A DNA stretch of 64,000 nucleotides from Gallionellales bacterium GWA2_54_124 (lineage in GTDB: Bacteria > Pseudomonadota > Gammaproteobacteria > Burkholderiales > Gallionellaceae), in contig MGWO01000007.1 of assembly GCA_001801025.1 (NCBI GenBank), forward strand, positions 744,001-808,000. Reading direction: 5' to 3'. Positions within the stretch are counted from its first letter, which is position 1. Each line of letters begins with the position of its first letter. Under the pieces are notes generated by a model that saw nothing but the letters and a program-made list of their open reading frames with translations, was not told where the DNA came from and did not search any database. The translations under genes and the position numbers were made by a program. Shown piece after piece: positions 35,179 through 41,360 of this stretch.

Positions 35179-35658
35179 ATGGCAGAGACTAAATTGAATA
35201 CGCGATTTGGTGAGTTAAGTATTGATTCATCTAAAATTATTACTTTTCCAAAAGGAATCCCCGGCTTTGAAAATTACACGCGCTGGACCTTGTTTCATGA
35301 GTTGAATGAAAAGGGCGATCCAGTGAGCGGTGTAGTTATTCACTTGCAGTCGCTTGACGATGAAAATGTATCTTTGCCATTGACTGAGCCTAATTTATTT
35401 GGTTTTAACTTTGAACTGGTGTTAACGGATAGTGAAGTTGCTGATCTTAAGCTGGAAAGTTCTCACGATATTCTGGTATTGACAACTCTGTCTGCTAAAA
35501 ATGCCGCGCAAGGTGCAGCGCCACTGTTGCCTGAAGATATGTACACTAATATTTCCGCGCCTATTTTGATCAACATCAAATCGCGTGTCGGCATGCAAAA
35601 AATTCTGGTTGGCAAGAAGGATTCAAAAGTGGTTTTCCGTACAACGATCGAAGTTTAA
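35179..35658 (+). CDS. fliW: Flagellar assembly factor FliW-like protein
   Basis: This 159-residue protein shows the FliW pattern: NTRFGELSIDSSKIITFPKGIPGFENY (named by TRFGEL and FPKGIPGFE), NLFGFNFELVLTD-type middle and SAPILINIKSRVGMQKIL near the end. In firmicutes and campylobacters FliW binds CsrA and flagellin, linking filament assembly to translation. Here no flagellar or csrA gene is adjacent. It is monocistronic, with AAGGAG before the ATG and a strong terminator directly after. Base composition is more A+T rich than the preceding genes. Confidence 0.88.
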   Translation: MAETKLNTRFGELSIDSSKIITFPKGIPGFENYTRWTLFHELNEKGDPVSGVVIHLQSLDDENVSLPLTEPNLFGFNFELVLTDSEVADLKLESSHDILVLTTLSAKNAAQGAAPLLPEDMYTNISAPILINIKSRVGMQKILVGKKDSKVVFRTTIEV

Positions 35659-35671
35659 GTAGATTATTGTA

Positions 35672-35711
35672 GACGTAAAAAAGGCGGGATAATCCCCGCC
35701 TTTTTTACGTC
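35672..35711. terminator. Strong bidirectional terminator after fliW
   Basis: A 17-bp perfect stem (left arm 35672-35688, right arm 35695-35711, about six bases of loop) has A6 in the left arm and T6 in the right arm, so it can terminate transcripts in both directions. It begins 13 bases after the fliW stop. Its left arm begins with GACGTAAAAAA, a string also found in the two island repeats. Confidence 0.85.
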
Positions 35712-35780
35712 TATCAACAGTCGCTCAAGGAGGTCTTGATCGTATTTGAATCAGCCGTGCGTGCTAATTGGTCCGGCAGT

Positions 35781-35858
35781 TTACATTGGCACGGTATTGG
35801 ACAGCACAACGATCCATTCGGATGCCGTCAGCGACGCCAGTACAAGATATTTTTTCAT
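35781..35858 (-). CDS. Possible 25-aa peptide with signal-like N-terminus
   Basis: ATG at 35858 behind AAGGGG opens a 25-codon frame beginning MKKYLVLASLTASEW and ending VPM. Lys-Lys plus a short hydrophobic stretch resembles the start of an exported protein, so this may be a small peptide or the 5' scrap of a lost gene. The surrounding 35712-36000 has no other gene-like frame. The main support is the ribosome site. Confidence 0.25.
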   Translation of the reverse strand: MKKYLVLASLTASEWIVVLSNTVPM

Positions 35859-36000
35859 ATTCAACCCCTTCATAAAATTAAACAACTGCCCGCTATGACG
35901 GGTCGATCAGTGAAAAGTTCAATTCATACTAAAATACTGCGGAATATGCCTGTCAATCGCTAGGAAGAGGGTGAAAATTGATGGGGTCAGAAAATATCCA

Positions 36001-36124
36001 CAAATGTATCCCCATGTATTGTGAGATTCAACGAGATTGTTTGATGCGGATTTGGACTGATTAGACGTAAAAAACCCATAAATATTTGATATTTATGGGT
36101 TTTAGAGTCTTTTAGACTGGTTGA
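36001..36124. repeat. Left island-bounding repeat (attachment-site copy)
   Basis: 124 bases that match 42648-42774 in the same orientation, with scattered differences. The longest exact block is 28 bases (36086-36113 here, 42734-42761 there). It includes a hairpin with A/T-rich arms around CCCATAAATAT / ATATTTATGGG, which equals the terminator of tRNA-Ser at the other end, and a small palindrome AGTCTTTTAGACT. The match ends at GACTGGTTGA. This is read as an attachment-site copy produced by integration. Confidence 0.75.
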
Positions 36125-36270
36125 GCGGTGGCAGTCGCAAAGCAGCCTGTAAGCAGCATAAATGCTAGGTATTGAAAAACAATATTTATTTTATACCCCC
36201 AAATGTACCCCCAAGTGTTTTGGCTTTAACTGCTCCATGCCCCATTTTCATTTGGGCGAAACTACAAAAG

Positions 36271-37200
36271 TTAATGTTGTCTGTTATGGAAAAGTGCTTG
36301 CCATAAAGCAAGTCGAATATCATCGAGTTCCTCTTCATTCATATTGTCTAGAAAACTTCTCCCAACGAATTCTTTATACGCTGGAGGAAGTGGATATCGA
36401 ATGGAAAGGTCCTCAATTAATGATGCCAATTTAGTAATGCAGCCTTTTGAGGTCCATGACTGATCGAATACTTCATGCCTAGAACCGAAGTTTATAGTTG
36501 CTCTCTGAAAGTTTTCATTTGCTTCTATTGACGTGCACAGATTGGAACCAGCCCATACCTTATCATCTTCTGCAGAAAGACGAGCTGTATCAAATATTTC
36601 TTTAAGTTCTTGGTGAGTAGACGATGTAGGCCTGAGAAATATTTCATAGCACCTTTCATTTTTTTCAGACATAATTTTGGCTACTCCGATCAAATTTGGA
36701 ATTATGCGTCCTACGGCTGAACGAAAGGCTCGTGTATTAGAGACATTCAAATGCCGCATTTCAATTCTCGGAAGTTGTTTTTTAAGTTTTTCGCCAAACT
36801 TTGCCCGAACCTCCATCATAACTGTGGTGAGTGGAGCGATATTGTCCACATCAATGACTTCGATGTGATAACCATTCCCCTGTCTAGCCAAAGCAAGCTC
36901 ACGAAGAACGTCTATGAGTTCTTCGTAGTACTGCCCCATAAACCATTCAGTCTCACCGTTACCACGCTTTTTTACAGGGATGGGTATTCTGTAATCTGAT
37001 AACAGATTTTTTAATATAGTTTCGAAAAGCTCAGCTTCCCTTTTGTCATCTGTTCGTAGGGAAATGGAGTGGCTTGAACAGAATGGCCCATATTCTCGGT
37101 TGAGAGTTCGAACCCGCTGTGCAATTTCGCTGCTATTGCCGACTTTCAGTGCAATCCGGTCTTTTCTGATAAGTACGTAGAGGTGATGAGTTCCTAGCAT
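36271..37200 (-). CDS. Island protein with GIY-YIG-like N-terminal domain
   Basis: A 309-residue cytoplasmic protein. The first 65 residues resemble a GIY-YIG nuclease of the T5orf172/Mug113 kind: LYV (7-9) for GIY, KVG (19-21) for YIG, Arg29 in SSEIAQRVRTLN, and Glu residues in KREAELFETIL (54-64) in the place of the metal-binding Glu. The remaining 240 residues do not resemble a family I know. They contain a possible helical core and an acidic DNMNEEELDDIRLALWQ near the end. Nuclease activity is inference; some such domains act in defence or in mobile-element biology. It is the gene nearest the left end of the island, with no partner on its strand except alpA. Confidence 0.7.
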   Translation of the reverse strand: MLGTHHLYVLIRKDRIALKVGNSSEIAQRVRTLNREYGPFCSSHSISLRTDDKREAELFETILKNLLSDYRIPIPVKKRGNGETEWFMGQYYEELIDVLRELALARQGNGYHIEVIDVDNIAPLTTVMMEVRAKFGEKLKKQLPRIEMRHLNVSNTRAFRSAVGRIIPNLIGVAKIMSEKNERCYEIFLRPTSSTHQELKEIFDTARLSAEDDKVWAGSNLCTSIEANENFQRATINFGSRHEVFDQSWTSKGCITKLASLIEDLSIRYPLPPAYKEFVGRSFLDNMNEEELDDIRLALWQALFHNRQH

Positions 37201-37390
37201 TTTGTTCTCTCAAGTTATTTTCTTTTACTACAATTTTATTTTTGCTCGCCGCTTTGCGACCGAGGATTTTGTACGAACAGTCCGATCTGTAATTTTTCCG
37301 CTGTTGGGATTATATCGGCCATTCTTCATCGAATGTGGGTTCGCGGTCGCAATGAGTGGCGGAGCTCATTGGATTGCACAAGGCGGCTTT

Positions 37391-37627
37391 TTAAACCGTG
37401 GCGGAAAGAGACTGTTGCCAAGCAACCACATCGGATTGCCGCCAGCGCACTGCGCCCGAGCCGATGGATAATGGGCGTGGAAATTTACCTGCTTTTATTA
37501 AGCGGTAGATTGTTGCCCTGCTCAGTCCGGACAATTTTTCAACAGTCTTCCGCGTTATGAGGTAATCAATAACTTGATGTTGTTGACCGTGAGCAGGTAC
37601 GCTTTGTAGCAAATTAGATTGCATCAT
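37391..37627 (-). CDS. alpA: AlpA-family excisionase/regulator
   Basis: A 78-residue MerR-like winged helix protein of the AlpA (Phage_AlpA) family: DYLITRKTVEKLSGLSRATIYRLIKAGKFPRPLSIGSGAVRWRQSDVVAWQQSL, here named by TRKTVEKLSGLSRATIYR and RWRQSDVVAW. AlpA proteins in P4-like islands act as excision factors or activate the integrase gene. ATG 37627 is chosen because AGGA lies five bases upstream; the frame opens six codons earlier. It is divergent from the DUF3693 gene, with the operator array between them. Confidence 0.9.
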   Translation of the reverse strand: MMQSNLLQSVPAHGQQHQVIDYLITRKTVEKLSGLSRATIYRLIKAGKFPRPLSIGSGAVRWRQSDVVAWQQSLSATV

Positions 37628-37797
37628 TTTTTTCCTGAAAGTCATAGTGCATCAACATAAGTATTGAACGCTGGCGTCTCCACCGATAACCGGCCACCAG
37701 ACCGATTCATCACCGGCCCACTGTGTTAATAGACCAAGTGAGAATGGTGAATTCGTAATTTTCTTACTTACCGTTACGTTACCAAATGAGAAAAGCG

Positions 37798-37860
37798 CCC
37801 GAAGTTCGGGTTTGATGAATGTATCCCGAAGATCGGGGTGTTGTCAACCCGAATTTCGGG
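37798..37860. promoter_or_regulatory. Three 13-bp operators CCCGAANTTCGGG
   Basis: Palindromes lie at 37798-37810 (perfect), 37825-37837 (one mismatch: CCCGAAGATCGGG) and 37848-37860 (perfect), with centres 27 and 23 bases apart. They stand in the divergent region between alpA and the DUF3693 repressor-like gene. The third lies between a -35-like TTGTCA (37841-37846) and a -10-like TAAAAT (37862-37867). This is the layout of an autoregulated phage-type switch. The repressor is inferred to be the DUF3693 protein. Confidence 0.75.
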
Positions 37861-37867
37861 CTAAAAT
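37841..37867 (+). promoter_or_regulatory. Putative promoter of the DUF3693 gene
   Basis: TTGTCA and TAAAAT are spaced 15 bases apart, slightly short of the sigma-70 optimum. Operator 3 occupies the spacer, so binding would block polymerase. The downstream gene starts 39 bases after the -10 element with GGAGGG as ribosome site. Confidence 0.5.
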
Positions 37868-37905
37868 AGCCCTGCTAAATGAACAGACCAGCGGAGGGTG
37901 TATAC

Positions 37906-38343
37906 ATGAGTAAAAGCAGAGAATTGTTGCTGGAATGCCAAGCTGTGCTAGGAGGGGTGACAGCCTATCAACTTGCTAAGAGGATGGAGATTCATTCGGC
38001 AAGAATCAGTGCATACATGGCTGAAAAAGAAATTCCAGACGAATATGCTTGTATGCGAATAGCGGAGATTTTAGATAGAAAGCCAGAAGAGATCATTGCT
38101 ATCGTGCAGGCCGACACGGAGAAGAATGAAAAGCGAAGAACATTTTGGGCACAAAAACTACTTCAGCTTGCAAAAATCGAATCTGCATTGTGGAAGTATG
38201 TTGACACTGATGTTTTAGACTTACTGGATTTAAAAACATTGAAGGTAAAAGCGACAACTAATCCAAACGGGGAAAGTGCTCTTGAAAAAGAGGCGAAAGA
38301 ATCGTTAAAAAAGAGCAGCAAGAAAAAAAGTAATCGGTTTTAA
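37906..38343 (+). CDS. Phage-type repressor-like protein (DUF3693)
   Basis: A 145-residue protein. An N-terminal helix-turn-helix (AYQLAKRMEIHSARISAYMAEKEIPDEYACMRIAEIL; named by AYQLAKRM and RISAYMAEKEIPDEYA) is followed by the DUF3693-type helix (EEIIAIVQADTEKNEKRRTFW) and a Lys/Ser-rich tail. DUF3693 proteins occur in filamentous phages and islands and are thought to be repressors. Three palindromic operators directly upstream support that. ATG 37906 with GGAGGG is preferred over an upstream in-frame ATG at 37879. Confidence 0.85.
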   Translation: MSKSRELLLECQAVLGGVTAYQLAKRMEIHSARISAYMAEKEIPDEYACMRIAEILDRKPEEIIAIVQADTEKNEKRRTFWAQKLLQLAKIESALWKYVDTDVLDLLDLKTLKVKATTNPNGESALEKEAKESLKKSSKKKSNRF

Positions 38344-38410
38344 AAACGGTGCCCTTTACTATTACTCTTGGGTCTATGGGAACGGCTGGAACTTAAAAGG
38401 GGGATAAAGC

Positions 38411-38629
38411 ATGACGAGCTTTGTAGACAATTTGATCATTCAGCACACACTGGCCGAAAACGCGCAGGAACGTAAACGCACTGCATTTCGTTACGCCAAC
38501 GCCTCGCTGGTTTTAGAGGGATTTGCGACTGACAGGGCGCAGCTCGCACGGCAAGAAGACATCATTCATGGCAGGTTTACGACTGAGCAAGCTATTGCTC
38601 AGTTAAATGTTGAATACGGCAGATCATAG
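38411..38629 (+). CDS. VbhA-type antitoxin (orphan)
   Basis: A 72-residue protein with the antitoxin VbhA-like pattern: RKRTAFRYANASLVLEGF, then HGRFTTEQAIAQLNVEYG. Residues 32-37 (SLVLEG) match the Fic-inhibition motif (S/T)xxxE(G/N), whose Glu blocks ATP binding in Fic AMP-transferases. A Fic toxin gene with HPFxxGNGR normally follows, but the next 270 bases hold no such frame. The antitoxin is therefore alone, either left over or acting against a Fic protein encoded elsewhere. GGGGG before the ATG serves as ribosome site. Confidence 0.75.
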   Translation: MTSFVDNLIIQHTLAENAQERKRTAFRYANASLVLEGFATDRAQLARQEDIIHGRFTTEQAIAQLNVEYGRS

Positions 38630-38866
38630 GTCGCAGGACGTGGCAAAAAATTCGCTGCCAAGGAAAAACTGGGTATGCATTAATGGGTCAACTTCACCCC
38701 TGATAATAGGATACACATTACGCACGCGCCATGCCAAAGGATAAATTTATGCAACTAATTGATTTTGATTATTAAAAGCTGTCGCCAAAAATATTTATGA
38801 ATGACGAATATAACATCTGAAAAATAGATTTTTTTCAGAATATCATTTGAATTCAATATATTGAAA

Positions 38867-38885
38867 TGTCGCCAAAATGGCGACA
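38867..38885. promoter_or_regulatory. Palindromic operator TGTCGCCA-AAA-TGGCGACA
   Basis: Perfect 8-bp arms around a 3-base centre end six bases before the AAGGAG of the following ribbon-helix-helix-like gene. A half-site TGTCGCCA recurs at 38780-38787. Just upstream, TTCAATATATTGAA (38852-38865) is a second perfect palindrome. Placement suggests autoregulation by the downstream DNA-binding protein. Confidence 0.6.
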
Positions 38886-38902
38886 ATTACAAGGAGATCA
38901 AG

Positions 38903-39265
38903 ATGGGCTTGGAAGCAAAAAATCTCAGGGTTCACTACAGAATGACAGATGACGAATATGACTTGCTTGCCTATGAAGCCGCAAAGAGAAAGCTATCAAA
39001 TGGTCAAACGGCGCGAGTGGTGGTGCTTGAGGCGTTATCTGGTTTTGATCAAAAACAGGAAAGTATATTGCGGCGGTTCGATATGCAAAATGACTTGCTT
39101 GAGTTATTAATTCGCATTACTTCATTAGGTGCGGCGGCGGCAACTCTTCCCTTTGATGATCAACGGAGTTTGGCAGAATTACGAGAAAAACTAAAAACTC
39201 ACGTTCATCTATCAAGTGAAATAGGCAAGCAGCTTGTCGATCAGATCAAAAAAGGAAAATATTAG
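38903..39265 (+). CDS. Ribbon-helix-helix / MobC-like small DNA-binding protein
   Basis: This 120-residue protein starts with LRVHYRMTDDEYDLLAYEAAKRKLSNGQTARVVVLEAL (named by RVHYRMTDDEYDLL and NGQTARVVVLEAL), a beta-strand plus two-helix pattern seen in ribbon-helix-helix accessory proteins such as MobC. It is followed by a helical tail. No relaxase gene is near, so a mobilisation role is not supported; autoregulation through the upstream palindrome is plausible. ATG 38903 has AAGGAG eight bases before it; the frame opens earlier at 38861 but crosses the operator. Confidence 0.7.
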   Translation: MGLEAKNLRVHYRMTDDEYDLLAYEAAKRKLSNGQTARVVVLEALSGFDQKQESILRRFDMQNDLLELLIRITSLGAAAATLPFDDQRSLAELREKLKTHVHLSSEIGKQLVDQIKKGKY

Positions 39266-39275
39266 AAAGTTATCA

Positions 39276-39524
39276 TCAGCTTTGACAATCCTTGAGTCGT
39301 TGTTCGACGAGGGTCATTAGATCCCCCGCAGGAATTTTCAGTGCATCGGCAAGACTAAAGATCGTTGCGAGTGAAGGGCCTTTTTCGGCGCGCTCAAGGG
39401 CGCTGATATGGCTGCGCTCAGTATCGGCACGTTCGGCAAGTTGATCTTGCGTGAGTTTCTGTTGCAAGCGTAGTTCCTGCAACACTTCGCCAAACATTTT
39501 CGTCGGTAATTTTTTGTCCTTCAT
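39276..39524 (-). CDS. XRE-family transcriptional regulator
   Basis: An 82-residue lambda-repressor-like helix-turn-helix protein: GEVLQELRLQQKLTQDQLAERADTERSHISALERAEKGPSLATIFSLADALKI, named by KLTQDQLAERADTERSHISALERAEKGPS. There is no extra domain. It converges with the ribbon-helix-helix gene (10-base gap) and is divergent from the exported-protein gene at 39633; a GCATAC-GGTT-GTATGC palindrome sits between. No toxin gene partners it. Confidence 0.9.
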   Translation of the reverse strand: MKDKKLPTKMFGEVLQELRLQQKLTQDQLAERADTERSHISALERAEKGPSLATIFSLADALKIPAGDLMTLVEQRLKDCQS

Positions 39525-39561
39525 AGGAGGACTAGATTTGCCTAAACCCTCGGGCTTGTCT

Positions 39562-39577
39562 GCATACGGTTGTATGC
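39562..39577. promoter_or_regulatory. Putative XRE operator GCATAC-GGTT-GTATGC
   Basis: 6-bp arms with a 4-base centre, 38 bases upstream of the XRE gene start and 56 bases before the exported-protein gene. Size and place are usual for a small HTH regulator's operator; no second copy was found. Confidence 0.5.
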
Positions 39578-39632
39578 GGTAGACTGTTTAAGTTAACTCC
39601 ACAACACGATAACCAGCCCAAAGGGGATATAA

Positions 39633-40082
39633 ATGGATGCCATGCGCAAAATCGCTGCTTTTTTTCTCATATCACTTGTCATCGTCATTCCAAGCGCTCA
39701 TGCCGAAGGGCAAGGGAATGAGTCGGCAAAAAAAGAAATGGCTCGAATTAAAGCTAGTCGCATGCAGGTTGAACAGGTCGGACAGAGAGTTTGTAGAAAT
39801 GTTGGTGATGTCACTATGCAAAAACAATCAGGATTGTTTGGCGGGAATCATTATTTACCTTATAAGGGGAAAGCTGAGTTTGTTGGCTTCGTAGAGGGAT
39901 CTTCAGGAAATAAAATTCAAATCAGAATTTCAGGCATAACATTTGTAGGTAGGCTAGATACCCCGCCACCATATGAACCTGAAATAAGAGAACCAATGAA
40001 TAGTTTTAACACTTACAAAGGTTCAAGTCTTCAAAACGGCAGTGTTATCTGGGATGATTATTCTGATTGGTCTCCTTGTTAA
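39633..40082 (+). CDS. Exported island protein of unknown function
   Basis: A 149-residue protein with a signal peptide (KIAAFFLISLVIVIPSAHA). The mature part starts with a charged helix (GNESAKKEMARIKASRM), then a beta-rich part with GDVTMQKQSGLFGGNHYL and FVGFVEGSSGNKIQIRISGI, and ends WDDYSDWSPC. It contains two cysteines (one in VCRNVG, one C-terminal). I do not recognise a family. AAAGGGG precedes the start. It lies between the XRE regulator and the poly-G gene, and all three may form an operon-like cargo block. Confidence 0.75.
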   Translation: MDAMRKIAAFFLISLVIVIPSAHAEGQGNESAKKEMARIKASRMQVEQVGQRVCRNVGDVTMQKQSGLFGGNHYLPYKGKAEFVGFVEGSSGNKIQIRISGITFVGRLDTPPPYEPEIREPMNSFNTYKGSSLQNGSVIWDDYSDWSPC

Positions 40083-40149
40083 GTTTCATATGGCTCCCTT
40101 TTTGCGACCCCGTTTGGAGCAAATTCTGGCGTCAAGGTGCAGTCAAACC

Positions 40150-40374
40150 ATGAACATTAAAATAACCATCGCTTCGATTTGCGCGTCATTGCTCTCGTTA
40201 GAAGCATTTTCGGCTCCCGTTGAATTCGACACACCAGATGCGCATGTCATTGTAATGCGTTCGATTGATGCATGGTCGGGGGATAACAGCGCATCAGAGG
40301 ATTCCTTGGGCAACGTAAAAAATCATCAGGGAGGATTTAGGTTGGCACACCGCAACGGGGGGGGGGAACACTAG
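40150..40374 (+). CDS. Exported island protein, 5' part, interrupted at a G10 run
   Basis: The frame starts at ATG 40150 with a signal peptide (MNIKITIASICASLLSLEAFSA; named by IASICASLLSLEAFSA) and 50 further residues (VEFDTPDAHVIVMRSIDAW), then meets ten Gs at 40357-40366 and stops at 40374. With 8 or 11 Gs the frame continues as GGGTLGFPLLFGFNSDAER into the large frame that ends at 41045. The combined protein would be about 297 residues. In the present sequence it is off. The family is not recognised. Confidence 0.65.
   Translation: MNIKITIASICASLLSLEAFSAPVEFDTPDAHVIVMRSIDAWSGDNSASEDSLGNVKNHQGGFRLAHRNGGGEH
40357..40366 (+). repeat. Poly-G tract (10 G) inside a coding frame
   Basis: Ten consecutive Gs in an otherwise A+T-leaning island gene. 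Length modulo three decides whether the signal-peptide frame joins the downstream frame (in frame with 8 or 11). Long homopolymers of this kind are typical sites of slipped-strand switching and are also typical sequencing-error sites. Confidence 0.8.
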
Positions 40375-40433
40375 GCTTTCCTCTGCTGTTTGGGTTTAAT
40401 AGCGACGCAGAAAGAAATGCAGTAGTTCAGGGG

Positions 40434-41045
40434 GTGGTTGTGGCTTTGAAACCATTCGGTTTCAAGCTGGCGCAAGTAAATCCTGATTTCACAGTCAACA
40501 TACCAGTTGACCTTAATCCTAAAGAATTCGCGACCTTCGCCAGCAGCCAACGCGAACTTTACAAGCGGACTGCCATAGCAGACGGCAACCCAGCTACCCT
40601 ACACGGTCGTGTTAGTGGAAGAAAATTCTTCAGTGGGATTCTTTCTCTGGCGACAATCGGAATTGCTGGCGAAAAATTTGGTGCATTGGGCAGTCAAACC
40701 GTACTCAATACAGGCGTTGCAGGTGATGTTTATCAAATCGGCGCATCCGGCAATGCTGCTCTTAGTCCAATTGATCTGCCCAACTTCGATGCATCGGGTT
40801 ACAAATCCATCGATGTGCGCAGAGTGATCCAAGGACATAATGATCGCCTTGGTCAAATCATCATCGCCTATAAAAACGATAAGACGGAAGAGGCTGAAAG
40901 CACAGCCTTGATAAAGGCCATCGTTACGTCAATAGGTGCAGATACAACCGTTGCAGCCATCCAGCAAGCGCGCGCTGACGATCTGGCTGCACGTCAATCA
41001 ATCTGGGATGTATGCGTTGCCGAAGGCAAGTGCAAAAGAGATTGA
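40434..41045 (+). CDS. Exported island protein, 3' part (continuation after G10)
   Basis: The frame is open from before 40356 to the stop at 41045. From the first start-like codon at 40434 (GTG) it gives 203 residues: VVALKPFGFKLAQVNPDFTVNIP, a middle with GRVSGRKFFSGILSLATIGIAGEKFGALGSQ (named by GRKFFSGILSLATIGIAG), and a C-terminal DDLAARQSIWDVCVAEGKCK with two cysteines. Without the upstream part it lacks a signal peptide. No ribosome site supports a start at 40434. It is therefore more likely to be the second half of the gene starting at 40150. Confidence 0.7.
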   Translation: MVVALKPFGFKLAQVNPDFTVNIPVDLNPKEFATFASSQRELYKRTAIADGNPATLHGRVSGRKFFSGILSLATIGIAGEKFGALGSQTVLNTGVAGDVYQIGASGNAALSPIDLPNFDASGYKSIDVRRVIQGHNDRLGQIIIAYKNDKTEEAESTALIKAIVTSIGADTTVAAIQQARADDLAARQSIWDVCVAEGKCKRD

Positions 41046-41360
41046 GTAAGGCGTACAGCATAAAAGTTTCCCGTCTTTCCTGTCCTTGATGCGACATATA
41101 AAAATGGGACAAAACATAGTTAAAAACGATACTTGTAGCGGGCGCACCAGAAAAAGTCAAAAGCGGTCTAGCAGAAATTGATGGACGAAAGGTTGGTGTG
41201 TTTCCAGAAAACTTGCCGCAAGTTTACTGACAGCCCATGCGGGCTAGTGCCAAAGTCAAGCTGGGAGTAAAATAATCCAGTACCGAGTTTTGTACGGACA
41301 GGCGAGCCAAACATATTAAATTCCTGATCTGCCGTTTTTTGCCAGTATTTGCAAACCGGA
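41046..41360. other. Non-coding stretch with hairpin and possible gene remnant
   Basis: Holds an AGCCC-ATGC-GGGCT hairpin (41232-41245) without a T tract. Just before it, one frame reads EKVKSGLAEIDGRKVGVFPENLPQVY to a stop at 41230, which looks like the C-terminal end of a lost gene. No start or ribosome site is attached to it. The rest up to the integrase stop shows nothing recognisable. Confidence 0.35.

Noticed and set aside
36162..36434. 90-codon plus-strand frame at the left island end
   Set aside because: It runs from the repeat border into the antisense of the GIY-YIG-like gene; no motif or ribosome site.
38630..38902. Fic toxin gene following the VbhA-like antitoxin
   Set aside because: No frame of useful length and no HPFxxGNGR-like sequence in the 270 bases.
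39276..39632. HigBA- or HipBA-type toxin-antitoxin around the XRE gene
   Set aside because: Neither neighbour resembles a toxin; the next gene encodes an exported protein.
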